Source: JAOABP01 sp964590395 (GTDB lineage: Bacteria; Hydrothermota; Tepidihabitantia; Tepidihabitantales; Tepidihabitantaceae). Taken from it: a stretch of 11,415 nt of DNA. The notes below the pieces were generated by a model, which was not told where the DNA came from, did not search any database, and worked only from the letters and a program-made list of their open reading frames with translations. The stretch spans positions 1-11,415 of the forward strand of contig CAZPVT010000033.1 of NCBI GenBank assembly GCA_964590395.1, given 5' to 3'. Shown in pieces: positions 5,435 through 11,415 of this stretch. Each line of letters opens with the position of its first letter. Position 1 is the first letter of the stretch. Position numbers and translations under genes: made by a program.

Positions 5435-6322
5435 CTAAAACGGCTCCAGCACCGTCTTCTCCTGCCAGAAATGCTGGACAAATACACTGATAAACATCGC
5501 CAGTGTGGCAAAGAAGAGGGGCGGTTTATACCAGAAATTTATCTCTCCTGCCAGACGGAGATATTTTTCCGGTAGAAAAAATTGGGGAAAGTTTTTAATA
5601 AAAAGGACCAGTAACATTGCAAAAATATAACTGATGGCAAAATTAAGTAATCCAGCAATAAACGCCCTTCCTAATGCCAGCCATTTTCTCCGTTCAATCT
5701 CAGTATAGCACTCATACCAGAGATACAGAAGTGAGGTGATAAGCAAAACAACGCAACTTAAAATATACTGGTAACAGCACATCGCCATTGCCAGACCCCA
5801 GAGCGTAGGGTTAAAAACTGAAAAATAGTAAGCCACGATTAAGCCAACGAAAAGACGCGAGAAACCAGCCAGAAACCATTTACAGGCAGACCATTTTTTG
5901 ATTTTAAATGCCTCACAAATCCCGTATCGTCGCAGAAGAAACCTCTGACATTCATCAAAATAGAGTTGTTTTTCTTCACCGGTTAAATATTCCCAGAGCG
6001 GTGCTTCTTTTCTCTGGCACAAATTTATAATATCCCTTTCTCGGTCAATCCCGCAATGTTTCAGAACATTAAAGAAATAGTCGCACTTGGAACTGAGACA
6101 GCAACTTAACCAGTAATGTTGCCATTTTCCTTTAATCTGGGGATGATCAATAATCACTAACTCTAACGCCAGTCTTCGGGCTGATAACGCCTGTTCAATG
6201 TTTTTCGGGGGCTTGTCCAGTGGTTTGCAATAAGATATACCATAAGAACAATCAGAACCGTTAAAATCGGCAGTACATTTATGATTAATTTCCTTTTTTA
6301 TCTCCTGAAGCGATTTTCCCAT
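5435..6322 (-). CDS. Cysteine-rich membrane protein linked to the Cmr operon; unrecognised family
   Basis: I do not recognise this 295-residue protein. Residues 1 to about 148 are soluble-looking and rich in cysteine (16, 25, 32, 74, 75, 80, 90, 102, 125, 136, 147) and charged helices. Four hydrophobic segments follow at about 149-170 (LAGFSRLFVGLIVAYYF), 174-203 (LWGLAMAMCCYQYILSC onward), 216-242 and 266-285. The order is a cytoplasmic-type domain followed by a four-helix membrane module. The gene starts 3 nt after the stop of the CARF gene, without a clear SD, so the two are probably translationally coupled and work together. Membrane effectors triggered by cyclic oligoadenylate are known in type III systems (for example Cam1, Csx23). 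By position this is a candidate for that role, but I see no residue motif linking it to those families. A structural or regulatory membrane role is equally open. Confidence 0.75.
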   Translation of the reverse strand: MGKSLQEIKKEINHKCTADFNGSDCSYGISYCKPLDKPPKNIEQALSARRLALELVIIDHPQIKGKWQHYWLSCCLSSKCDYFFNVLKHCGIDRERDIINLCQRKEAPLWEYLTGEEKQLYFDECQRFLLRRYGICEAFKIKKWSACKWFLAGFSRLFVGLIVAYYFSVFNPTLWGLAMAMCCYQYILSCVVLLITSLLYLWYECYTEIERRKWLALGRAFIAGLLNFAISYIFAMLLVLFIKNFPQFFLPEKYLRLAGEINFWYKPPLFFATLAMFISVFVQHFWQEKTVLEPF

Positions 6323-6325
6323 TAA

Positions 6326-7084
6326 CTAAAATAATGGGGGGCCAAATGTAGAATGAAACTGTCCGGTTGGAATATCCATATAACCAGCCCCCAACTGAGC
6401 ATTTCGCCAGCCAAAAATCGCAATATTCCGATAATCCGTTGTTTCGTGAAGATAGAAGATGGTGACTGGAGCAGAACAATGCATTTTGTAGGCAAGGGCA
6501 GAGAGGACCATCGCGGTTGCCTTATATCCACCGGTAAGGTTAAAAATATATTCATTATCGTTTTGAGCATTTATCTGGTTATTAATATAATCCTGCCATA
6601 CGCTATCAAGCGCTTGGTTGAATTGATTAACATTGCTCGGGTCCAATCCAGTTACCTTGTGGAGAGTAACAGGGGCAGAGATTTTAATTTCAGTGCTTAA
6701 GACTTCTTTTATTACCTGGGCACAGAATCTTCCCTCGGCATTATCAGAATGGAGCAGGACAATAGAATCCTGATTGTTCAGGGGAGCGTTTCTTCTCGCA
6801 AAGAACTCAATTATCGCCTTTAATGATGCCAGTTCTGCGGGCAGTTTGAGTATAAAATCCGTATTGTTCCAGACATCGATGTCAAACTGGCCAGCCAGCC
6901 CTGTGGGATTGCCAGAGTCAAAATAGGATTTAGTATAGGCAGCGTATCTTATCTCCAACTCAACCCGCTGTCGTGGGTCATTTCTTAAATCAGGTGAAAG
7001 TATGGACGGGTCTTTGCTTATATCTTTCCAGCAGTTTGATGTTAAAAGACTTGTGCCACAGGTGGTTATTATTACTCTGGGCAT
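6326..7084 (-). CDS. Stand-alone CARF protein (APE2256/Crn1-like), candidate ring nuclease or cOA sensor
   Basis: CARF proteins bind the cyclic oligoadenylate made by Cas10 in type III CRISPR. This 252-residue protein opens with a Rossmann strand and loop PRVIITTCGTSLLT (2-15), has LPAELASLKA (81-90) typical of the Csm6/APE2256 branch, a strand SIVLLHSDNAEG, and the CARF signature NLTGGYK (182-188). It ends soon after the CARF fold, with no HEPN or other nuclease domain. Ser12 and Lys188 sit where the ring nuclease Sso2081 (Crn1) has Ser11 and Lys168 (recalled from memory), so cleavage of the messenger is plausible. Pure sensing, with the signal passed to the adjacent membrane protein, is the alternative. 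A strong AAGGAGG (7089-7095) precedes the ATG, which overlaps the end of cmr6 by 13 nt. Confidence 0.85.
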   Translation of the reverse strand: MPRVIITTCGTSLLTSNCWKDISKDPSILSPDLRNDPRQRVELEIRYAAYTKSYFDSGNPTGLAGQFDIDVWNNTDFILKLPAELASLKAIIEFFARRNAPLNNQDSIVLLHSDNAEGRFCAQVIKEVLSTEIKISAPVTLHKVTGLDPSNVNQFNQALDSVWQDYINNQINAQNDNEYIFNLTGGYKATAMVLSALAYKMHCSAPVTIFYLHETTDYRNIAIFGWRNAQLGAGYMDIPTGQFHSTFGPPLF

Positions 7085-7968
7085 CCTGCCTCCTTATTCT
7101 TTAATTCTTTAAAATAACCATAACTTGAGCCGGTTTTAGCACCGGCACCGTAGTTAATTAATGCCTGTTTAAGGCAGGACATTACCCTGTTAATCAGGTC
7201 GCCATCGGCTTCTTTGTAAAATCTTGAAGGTAGCAGACAGAAACGAAAATTCACCCCTTTGCGCACCGCGAGAAAGACAACCGGCACCGGGTTAAGATTA
7301 TCAGCGGGCAGGGTCCTCTGGTTGTAATATTCTGAATAGTGCGGAGAGAGAACATCCAGTTCCAGAAAACCATTTTCTTCCCACTCTTCGGGCCAGGCAT
7401 CAAGAAAAACCACCTTTCCTTCTTTGAGTTTATCTTTGTTCTTTTCACCGGGCTCGTTGCCAAATATCTCCTCTATCTCCGCCTGATTGACCGCCTGATT
7501 GAACAGGTTAAAATCCCTGCCATAGTGCCGGGCAAGACCTTTTAGTGCCGAACCCGGAATCACCGGAAAACCATAGAGCGGATGTAAACACAATGAGTTC
7601 TCAAGCACCGTGCCTGAGCCAGCAAAACCGATCAGCAGTCGGGTTCGGGTGGTAAGACAGAAACTGCAGGACCGGTCAAAAAAGTGGCGGTTTTTAAGTT
7701 GCTGGTAATTTACGGGTTTTGTTTTGCTTAATCGGGCAACAATTTTGAAGATGATGATTTTTCTCTCCCTTAATCTCCCCCGATTATCCCGATACCAGGG
7801 CACAAATTTGTGCATTAACAGGCTGATGTTTATTTTGTCATTTCTATTATTGAGCCACCGGTTTAAACCGTCGTGATCAAACAGGGTAACACCCGGAACA
7901 AAGATCTGTTTTGCTTCGTCAATCCGTTCGGTATTTTCATCTGGTCTGAATCGCTGATGCGAAGGCAT
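7072..7968 (-). CDS. cmr6: Type III-B effector subunit Cmr6
   Basis: Cmr6 is a RAMP subunit that caps the backbone of the Cmr complex near the 3' end of the crRNA. The 298-residue product has the typical central block RLLIGFAGSGTVLENSL, then HPLYGFPVIPGSALKGLARHY, and a C-terminal glycine-rich loop NYGAGAKTGSSYGYF. Length and position after cmr5 match the family. The N-terminal 70 residues are more variable. An AGGA lies just upstream of the ATG, and the gap to cmr5 is 8 nt. Its 3' end overlaps the CARF gene by 13 nt. Confidence 0.93.
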   Translation of the reverse strand: MPSHQRFRPDENTERIDEAKQIFVPGVTLFDHDGLNRWLNNRNDKINISLLMHKFVPWYRDNRGRLRERKIIIFKIVARLSKTKPVNYQQLKNRHFFDRSCSFCLTTRTRLLIGFAGSGTVLENSLCLHPLYGFPVIPGSALKGLARHYGRDFNLFNQAVNQAEIEEIFGNEPGEKNKDKLKEGKVVFLDAWPEEWEENGFLELDVLSPHYSEYYNQRTLPADNLNPVPVVFLAVRKGVNFRFCLLPSRFYKEADGDLINRVMSCLKQALINYGAGAKTGSSYGYFKELKNKEAGCPE

Positions 7969-7976
7969 ATTACTTC

Positions 7977-8381
7977 CTATTTCAATTTTGCATCAGCAAA
8001 CCTTGATAACCACTCACACACCATCAAAGCCCGCTGGGTATAAAACATCATCTTGTCCGGTGGGGTCTTAAGCATTGCATTAAATAATGTTATCAGTTCG
8101 TTATCTCCGCGGGGTGAATCGCAGGTTATCGTCCGATGGTTGATAGTTTCACCGTCAAGAATCCAGTTAAGTAGATGCAAAAGCAGTTTGCGGTAATGAG
8201 GCTCATTTTTTGAGAAATAAAATGTCAGGGTCTGCATCAGACCGGAGCCGTAAATTTTGGCAGAGGTGCTTTTAACTTCAGAAAGGTATTTACCTTTAAT
8301 AGTCTGGTCTTCTACCTCGGCAATACATTTATAAGCGTATTCTGCACACCTATGCTTGAGGTTTATTATCTCCTGGTTCAT
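7977..8381 (-). CDS. cmr5: Type III-B effector subunit Cmr5 (small subunit)
   Basis: Cmr5 is the small all-helical subunit that lines the filament of the Cmr complex. The 134-residue product is helical throughout, with LKHRCAEYAYKCIAEV at the start, KIYGSGLMQTLTFYF in the middle and ALMVCEWLSRFADA at the end, as in Cmr5. The ATG at 8381 is preferred because GGAGG (8387-8391) lies 5 nt upstream and the product then has family length; a start at 8441 would add 20 unrelated residues. The gene overlaps the 3' end of cmr4 by 32 nt. Confidence 0.88.
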   Translation of the reverse strand: MNQEIINLKHRCAEYAYKCIAEVEDQTIKGKYLSEVKSTSAKIYGSGLMQTLTFYFSKNEPHYRKLLLHLLNWILDGETINHRTITCDSPRGDNELITLFNAMLKTPPDKMMFYTQRALMVCEWLSRFADAKLK

Positions 8382-9306
8382 CTTTTCCTCCAATAACTGA
8401 CAGTTCCACAAATCCCTTACCCTTGGTTTCGTCCGCACCAATCTGAATCCTGTTTGGAAAATGTTGGAGGAATATTTGCTTCACCTTATCCTCATTATAA
8501 GGTTCACCTTTTGCCTGTCTGGAACGGTCAAAGCCAAATAGGCAGTAAAGCACCGTTTCAGCAGGCAGATATTCGGAATACCTTAATCCTTCGGTTGATG
8601 TGCCGGTTGCGGGGTCAATTTTGATATTGGGCACAACCTCGGTGGCGTGGGTAACAAAATAGGCAAAAATTTCAGCAGGCAAAATCACCAGCCGTTTTTT
8701 AAACTCTTCGATTAAGAATTCGCTGGACGGAGTTGAGAAGATAAAGGGTGCGGTCTCTTCGGCAAACTGTTTTAATTCATCTAAAGAGTTAGCCAGCAGA
8801 GGATACTCCTCCAGGACTATTCTGGTATTCTGCCCGATAGTAATAAGCAATAAATTATCTGCCTCAGGGGTAATGATAACACTGCTCATCCCGGAGTGAA
8901 TTTCTGGTTTGCCAAGCAGTAATTTCAGTCCGGGGAATTTATTACTATTACTTAATCCCGCCATCTCTATAATCCGCAGAAAACGATAAAGGATCAGGGG
9001 GGTTGTTGCCCAGACAAACCCACCTTTCAGGGAACGAACCGGCATAAAGAGCAGATTAGCATCACCAAACGCCACCGCGCTGGAGTGTTTATCACCCTCA
9101 TCCGGACCAAAAATTATATCCAGTTCATCTTTGTTAATTCTACTCCGGTAAGCGTCCTTCAATACCCCTTTAATTGAAGAACCCTGAATATAGGGAAAGT
9201 TAGTAATCCGTTCCCGGACAATCGGCCGGTCAATCACACCCAGACCTTCACCCGCACCGTTATGGATCGGGGTTATCGCATTAAGCATAACTATTGAGTG
9301 TAACAT
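8350..9306 (-). CDS. cmr4: Type III-B effector subunit Cmr4 (target RNA nuclease)
   Basis: Cmr4 forms the repeated backbone of the Cmr complex and cuts target RNA at 6-nt intervals. The 318-residue product starts MLHSIVMLNAITPIHNGAG and continues VIDRPIVRE; Asp26 is at the position of the catalytic Asp of Pyrococcus Cmr4. NFPYIQGSSIKGVLKDAYR follows, a hallmark of the family, and the C-terminus has the glycine loop GADETKGKGFVEL. The ATG at 9306 is chosen because AAAGGAGG (9311-9318) precedes it by 4 nt; a frame from 9330 would add eight residues including the translated SD. The SD overlaps the stop codon of cmr3. Confidence 0.95.
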   Translation of the reverse strand: MLHSIVMLNAITPIHNGAGEGLGVIDRPIVRERITNFPYIQGSSIKGVLKDAYRSRINKDELDIIFGPDEGDKHSSAVAFGDANLLFMPVRSLKGGFVWATTPLILYRFLRIIEMAGLSNSNKFPGLKLLLGKPEIHSGMSSVIITPEADNLLLITIGQNTRIVLEEYPLLANSLDELKQFAEETAPFIFSTPSSEFLIEEFKKRLVILPAEIFAYFVTHATEVVPNIKIDPATGTSTEGLRYSEYLPAETVLYCLFGFDRSRQAKGEPYNEDKVKQIFLQHFPNRIQIGADETKGKGFVELSVIGGKDEPGDNKPQA

Positions 9307-9310
9307 CTCT

Positions 9311-9318
9311 CCTCCTTT
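9311..9318 (-). promoter_or_regulatory. Ribosome binding site that fixes the cmr4 start
   Basis: On the minus strand AAAGGAGG lies 4 nt before ATG 9306 and overlaps the cmr3 stop codon (9317-9319), so ribosomes finishing cmr3 can restart on cmr4. Confidence 0.7.
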
Positions 9319-10456
9319 ACCAGAGACCAATCAGCCCGATACCAAATCCTGCTGACTGGTACTCATCAGAAATACTGCGGTTAAAATTATAATTATCATA
9401 GAAATCCCCAAACTTATTGCTGTCCCAGTTTTGGGCTTGAAAGAAATATACACCGCCCGCAGGCACCGCCTTTTTTAAAGGACGGGGATAGCCCGCAGAA
9501 TCACCTGTCCTTCGCCACCCGCTGATATAAACCGGTTTATTAACCACCGCACCAACCAGTTGACAGTTATCATTATATGGAGCAGGAAAATCTGCCGGTC
9601 TCCAGCCGTTATTAAAAATCGCCGGTGTAACAAGATAGATGAAAAACCGGTGGTTAAAATTATTTATTATCTTTTCTTTGATATCCGGTAGGGAAAAGTT
9701 GTTTTTTACCACCATTTTTGCCATTCTGCGTTCACCGCCAACAATGGTTATCCCATCGGTAAACGAGAAGTCGCGGTCCGCAATCTCAACCTGAACCATC
9801 AACCCTGCCTGGTGATAAACTTTTTCCCGCAGTTCCTCTTTAAATCTTAAATGGGTGGTGCTGTAAAGATAACCTTCTGCAACGGTCAGGGTAGAAGGAT
9901 TCAACCTCTGGCCAAACCGACGCTCATCCTGAAGCAGGTCCTCCTGTTTTTTCTCTCCCAGAAAGGCAGAAATTTTTTCATTTTTAAGATACCTGAGCAT
10001 ATCATCCATTGAGAGCAGTTTATCATAAGGCTCAAAATCTAAATCCGGTAGTGAGACCGGTTTAATTGGCTCATTTATGTCCCATTTAAAGGATTGGTTG
10101 TTAATGTCCGGTGTGCAGATTTTAATGATCCCGGGTTTACAATAAACATTTGCCGGTGGAAAGAGGAAAAGCCTTTCATCGTAATAGAGAAAAGGGCCTC
10201 TGATTTTCAGTCTCGTATTTTCAAGTTTCTCACAATACTTACCAAGCACCGGGTCTTGCACCGATGGGTTTTGAGGGGCAAAAAAATTTGTTAAATCGGT
10301 ATTGTTCTTCTTTAAGATATAATCACCAACTGCACCGTAGATTGCAAGAGGAGTCGGAAAGACAAGTTCCGCAAAGGTATCAACACCTGCGGTAAATGGC
10401 CGGTTACCACGGAAAAATAAGGTGTCTACCGGCTGAAACAGAATCCAGGTTTTCAT
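9317..10456 (-). CDS. cmr3: Type III-B effector subunit Cmr3
   Basis: Cmr3 binds the 5' handle of the crRNA and docks Cmr2 at the base of the complex. The 379-residue product starts MKTWILFQPVDTLFFRGNRP; the DTLFFRGNRPF motif near the N-terminus is characteristic of Cmr3. LVFPTPLAIYGAVGDYIL follows, and the C-terminus ends with the glycine-rich SAGFGIGLIGLW. I chose ATG 10456 because it forms an ATGA overlap with the cmr2 stop and lies 10 nt after GGAGG; an ATG three codons upstream sits too close to that SD. Confidence 0.92.
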   Translation of the reverse strand: MKTWILFQPVDTLFFRGNRPFTAGVDTFAELVFPTPLAIYGAVGDYILKKNNTDLTNFFAPQNPSVQDPVLGKYCEKLENTRLKIRGPFLYYDERLFLFPPANVYCKPGIIKICTPDINNQSFKWDINEPIKPVSLPDLDFEPYDKLLSMDDMLRYLKNEKISAFLGEKKQEDLLQDERRFGQRLNPSTLTVAEGYLYSTTHLRFKEELREKVYHQAGLMVQVEIADRDFSFTDGITIVGGERRMAKMVVKNNFSLPDIKEKIINNFNHRFFIYLVTPAIFNNGWRPADFPAPYNDNCQLVGAVVNKPVYISGWRRTGDSAGYPRPLKKAVPAGGVYFFQAQNWDSNKFGDFYDNYNFNRSISDEYQSAGFGIGLIGLW

Positions 10457-11415
10457 AAACTGCATGCCTCCCTTGTGAGAAGGGCGGTAATCCTTAAGAT
10501 GCCGGCGAGATTCTCCTGAATATCAAACCTCTTTACCGGATTTTCCTTGCCCATTTCTGCCAGAAGTTCAATTAAATCTTTATAATCACCTGGCAAACTG
10601 CTCTCATCCTGCCAGTGTCTTTTAAACAGCCGGATGGTCTCATCAATAAAAAGTTCAGAAGCGAATTTTTTTCCCCTATCCCGATACTCATAGTAGCAAT
10701 CCAGCCGTTTAAGCACATCATAGATAAACTGCGGACTCAACCCCTTATCCTGCTTTAGCCAGCGGGCAAGTTTTAATATCACATCATCAATAATCGAAAC
10801 CTGAGCGTTATTGTAGGCAATAGTCCAGTGATACCCTGCTAAAACTCTGATACCGGAAGAGAGGATAAGGTTGATATAGAAGGCATCCTTTCTGTCATAG
10901 AAAAGTTGTTTGGCAGATTCTAAAGCCCTTCTGCCTTCAGTTAAGACCAGATTAAGCGGTTCTGAAGCGTGGGCGATCACTATTCCAGCGCTGGTGGTAA
11001 CCGGCAGGGTGTTAAATCTCTTCCTTACCTTGAGCGCCAGTTGCAGGACATTATCAACACCTGCCATCGCCAGCAGATCATCACCACCTGAATAGATAAC
11101 ATCGGCACCGAGTTCGTTAAAATCATCTGCTATTGTTACTGCGAGTTGAGCAATCTGCTGGCTGTATTCTTTATGTGTATCTTTGGTAAATGCTGTTTTA
11201 TCCGCAGAGATGGCACCGGTGAGCCATTTGCCAATGTTGTCGCCATCAGTGAAAAGAATCGCATAATAACGGGAAGGGGTAACTTTATACCGGTTTTTAA
11301 TCTGTTTAAGCATCTGCTTTACCTTATCTGCTTTCTCTTTTTTATCACTCGCCTTTTCCTCCTTTATTATCCGGTCCAGTTCATCGGCATAGAAAAACTC
11401 GGCTTCAATGTCGTC
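10453..11415 (-). CDS. cmr2: Cmr2/Cas10, C-terminal part (cut by window edge)
   Basis: Cas10 is the signature subunit of type III complexes; its Palm2 domain makes cyclic oligoadenylate from ATP once target RNA is bound. The frame is open to the window edge, giving the last 320 residues. Visible are YYAILFTDGDNIGKWLTG (the DGD motif of Cmr2 at visible residues 57-59), VIYSGGDDLLA with the catalytic GGDD at visible residues 110-113, and a helical C-terminal domain. An ATG at 11313 lies inside the protein and is not the start: the preceding 34 codons continue in frame as DDIEAEFFYADELDR and onward. The HD nuclease domain and Palm1 would lie outside. The intact GGDD implies that the CARF protein downstream receives a signal. 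The stop overlaps the cmr3 start by 4 nt. Confidence 0.95.
   Translation of the reverse strand, partial: DDIEAEFFYADELDRIIKEEKASDKKEKADKVKQMLKQIKNRYKVTPSRYYAILFTDGDNIGKWLTGAISADKTAFTKDTHKEYSQQIAQLAVTIADDFNELGADVIYSGGDDLLAMAGVDNVLQLALKVRKRFNTLPVTTSAGIVIAHASEPLNLVLTEGRRALESAKQLFYDRKDAFYINLILSSGIRVLAGYHWTIAYNNAQVSIIDDVILKLARWLKQDKGLSPQFIYDVLKRLDCYYEYRDRGKKFASELFIDETIRLFKRHWQDESSLPGDYKDLIELLAEMGKENPVKRFDIQENLAGILRITALLTREACSL

Noticed and set aside
5188..5511. Minus-strand frame of 107 codons over the membrane-protein end and leader 2
   Set aside because: It lies in a different frame from a clear gene, runs through leader and repeat, and has no SD or domain.
6353..6700. Plus-strand frame opposite the CARF gene
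   Set aside because: Shadow frame with no recognisable domain or SD.
11210..11313. Separate gene starting at ATG 11313
   Set aside because: The frame continues without a stop to the window edge with Cmr2-like sequence, so this is an internal methionine.

Overview
The window is most of a type III-B CRISPR-Cas locus from an uncultured-looking bacterium. Every gene I can support lies on the minus strand, so the locus reads from high to low coordinates. Bacterial features are strong Shine-Dalgarno (SD) sites, 4-nt ATGA stop/start overlaps and a sigma70-type promoter. I cannot name the organism from sequence alone; the moderate GC and compact operon style fit many anaerobic or thermophilic candidate phyla, and that is only an impression.

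Layout in transcription order. (1) 11415-7072: the Cmr effector operon, made of the C-terminal part of Cmr2/Cas10 (cut by the window edge, GGDD cyclase motif intact), then Cmr3, Cmr4, Cmr5 and Cmr6. Gaps are very short or genes overlap. Cmr1 is not in view. (2) 7084-5435: two genes appended to the same operon, a stand-alone CARF protein of the APE2256/ring-nuclease type and a cysteine-rich protein with about four membrane helices that I do not recognise. (3) 5360-3542: a CRISPR leader, one repeat, an AT-rich cassette of about 1.5 kb (two paralogous exported or lipoprotein genes plus a third gene cut off by a repeat), then three more repeats. This reads best as one array split by a cassette sitting where a spacer should be. 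(4) 3506-595: a Cas6-reverse transcriptase-Cas1 triple fusion translationally coupled to Cas2. (5) 623-198: a promoter inside the cas2 3' end, a second copy of the leader, a four-repeat array and an intrinsic terminator. (6) 197-1: no convincing gene, with an odd G-free stretch.

How it would work together. The RT-Cas1/Cas2 module can acquire spacers, possibly from RNA. The fused Cas6 domain would process the pre-crRNA, whose repeat folds into two hairpins followed by an 8-nt ACTGAAAC handle. The Cmr complex uses the crRNA to cut target RNA (Cmr4 Asp26 present), and Cmr2 makes cyclic oligoadenylate. The CARF protein would sense or degrade that messenger, and the adjacent membrane protein is a candidate effector. 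The most unusual elements are the gene cassette inside the CRISPR array and the CARF/membrane-protein pair.
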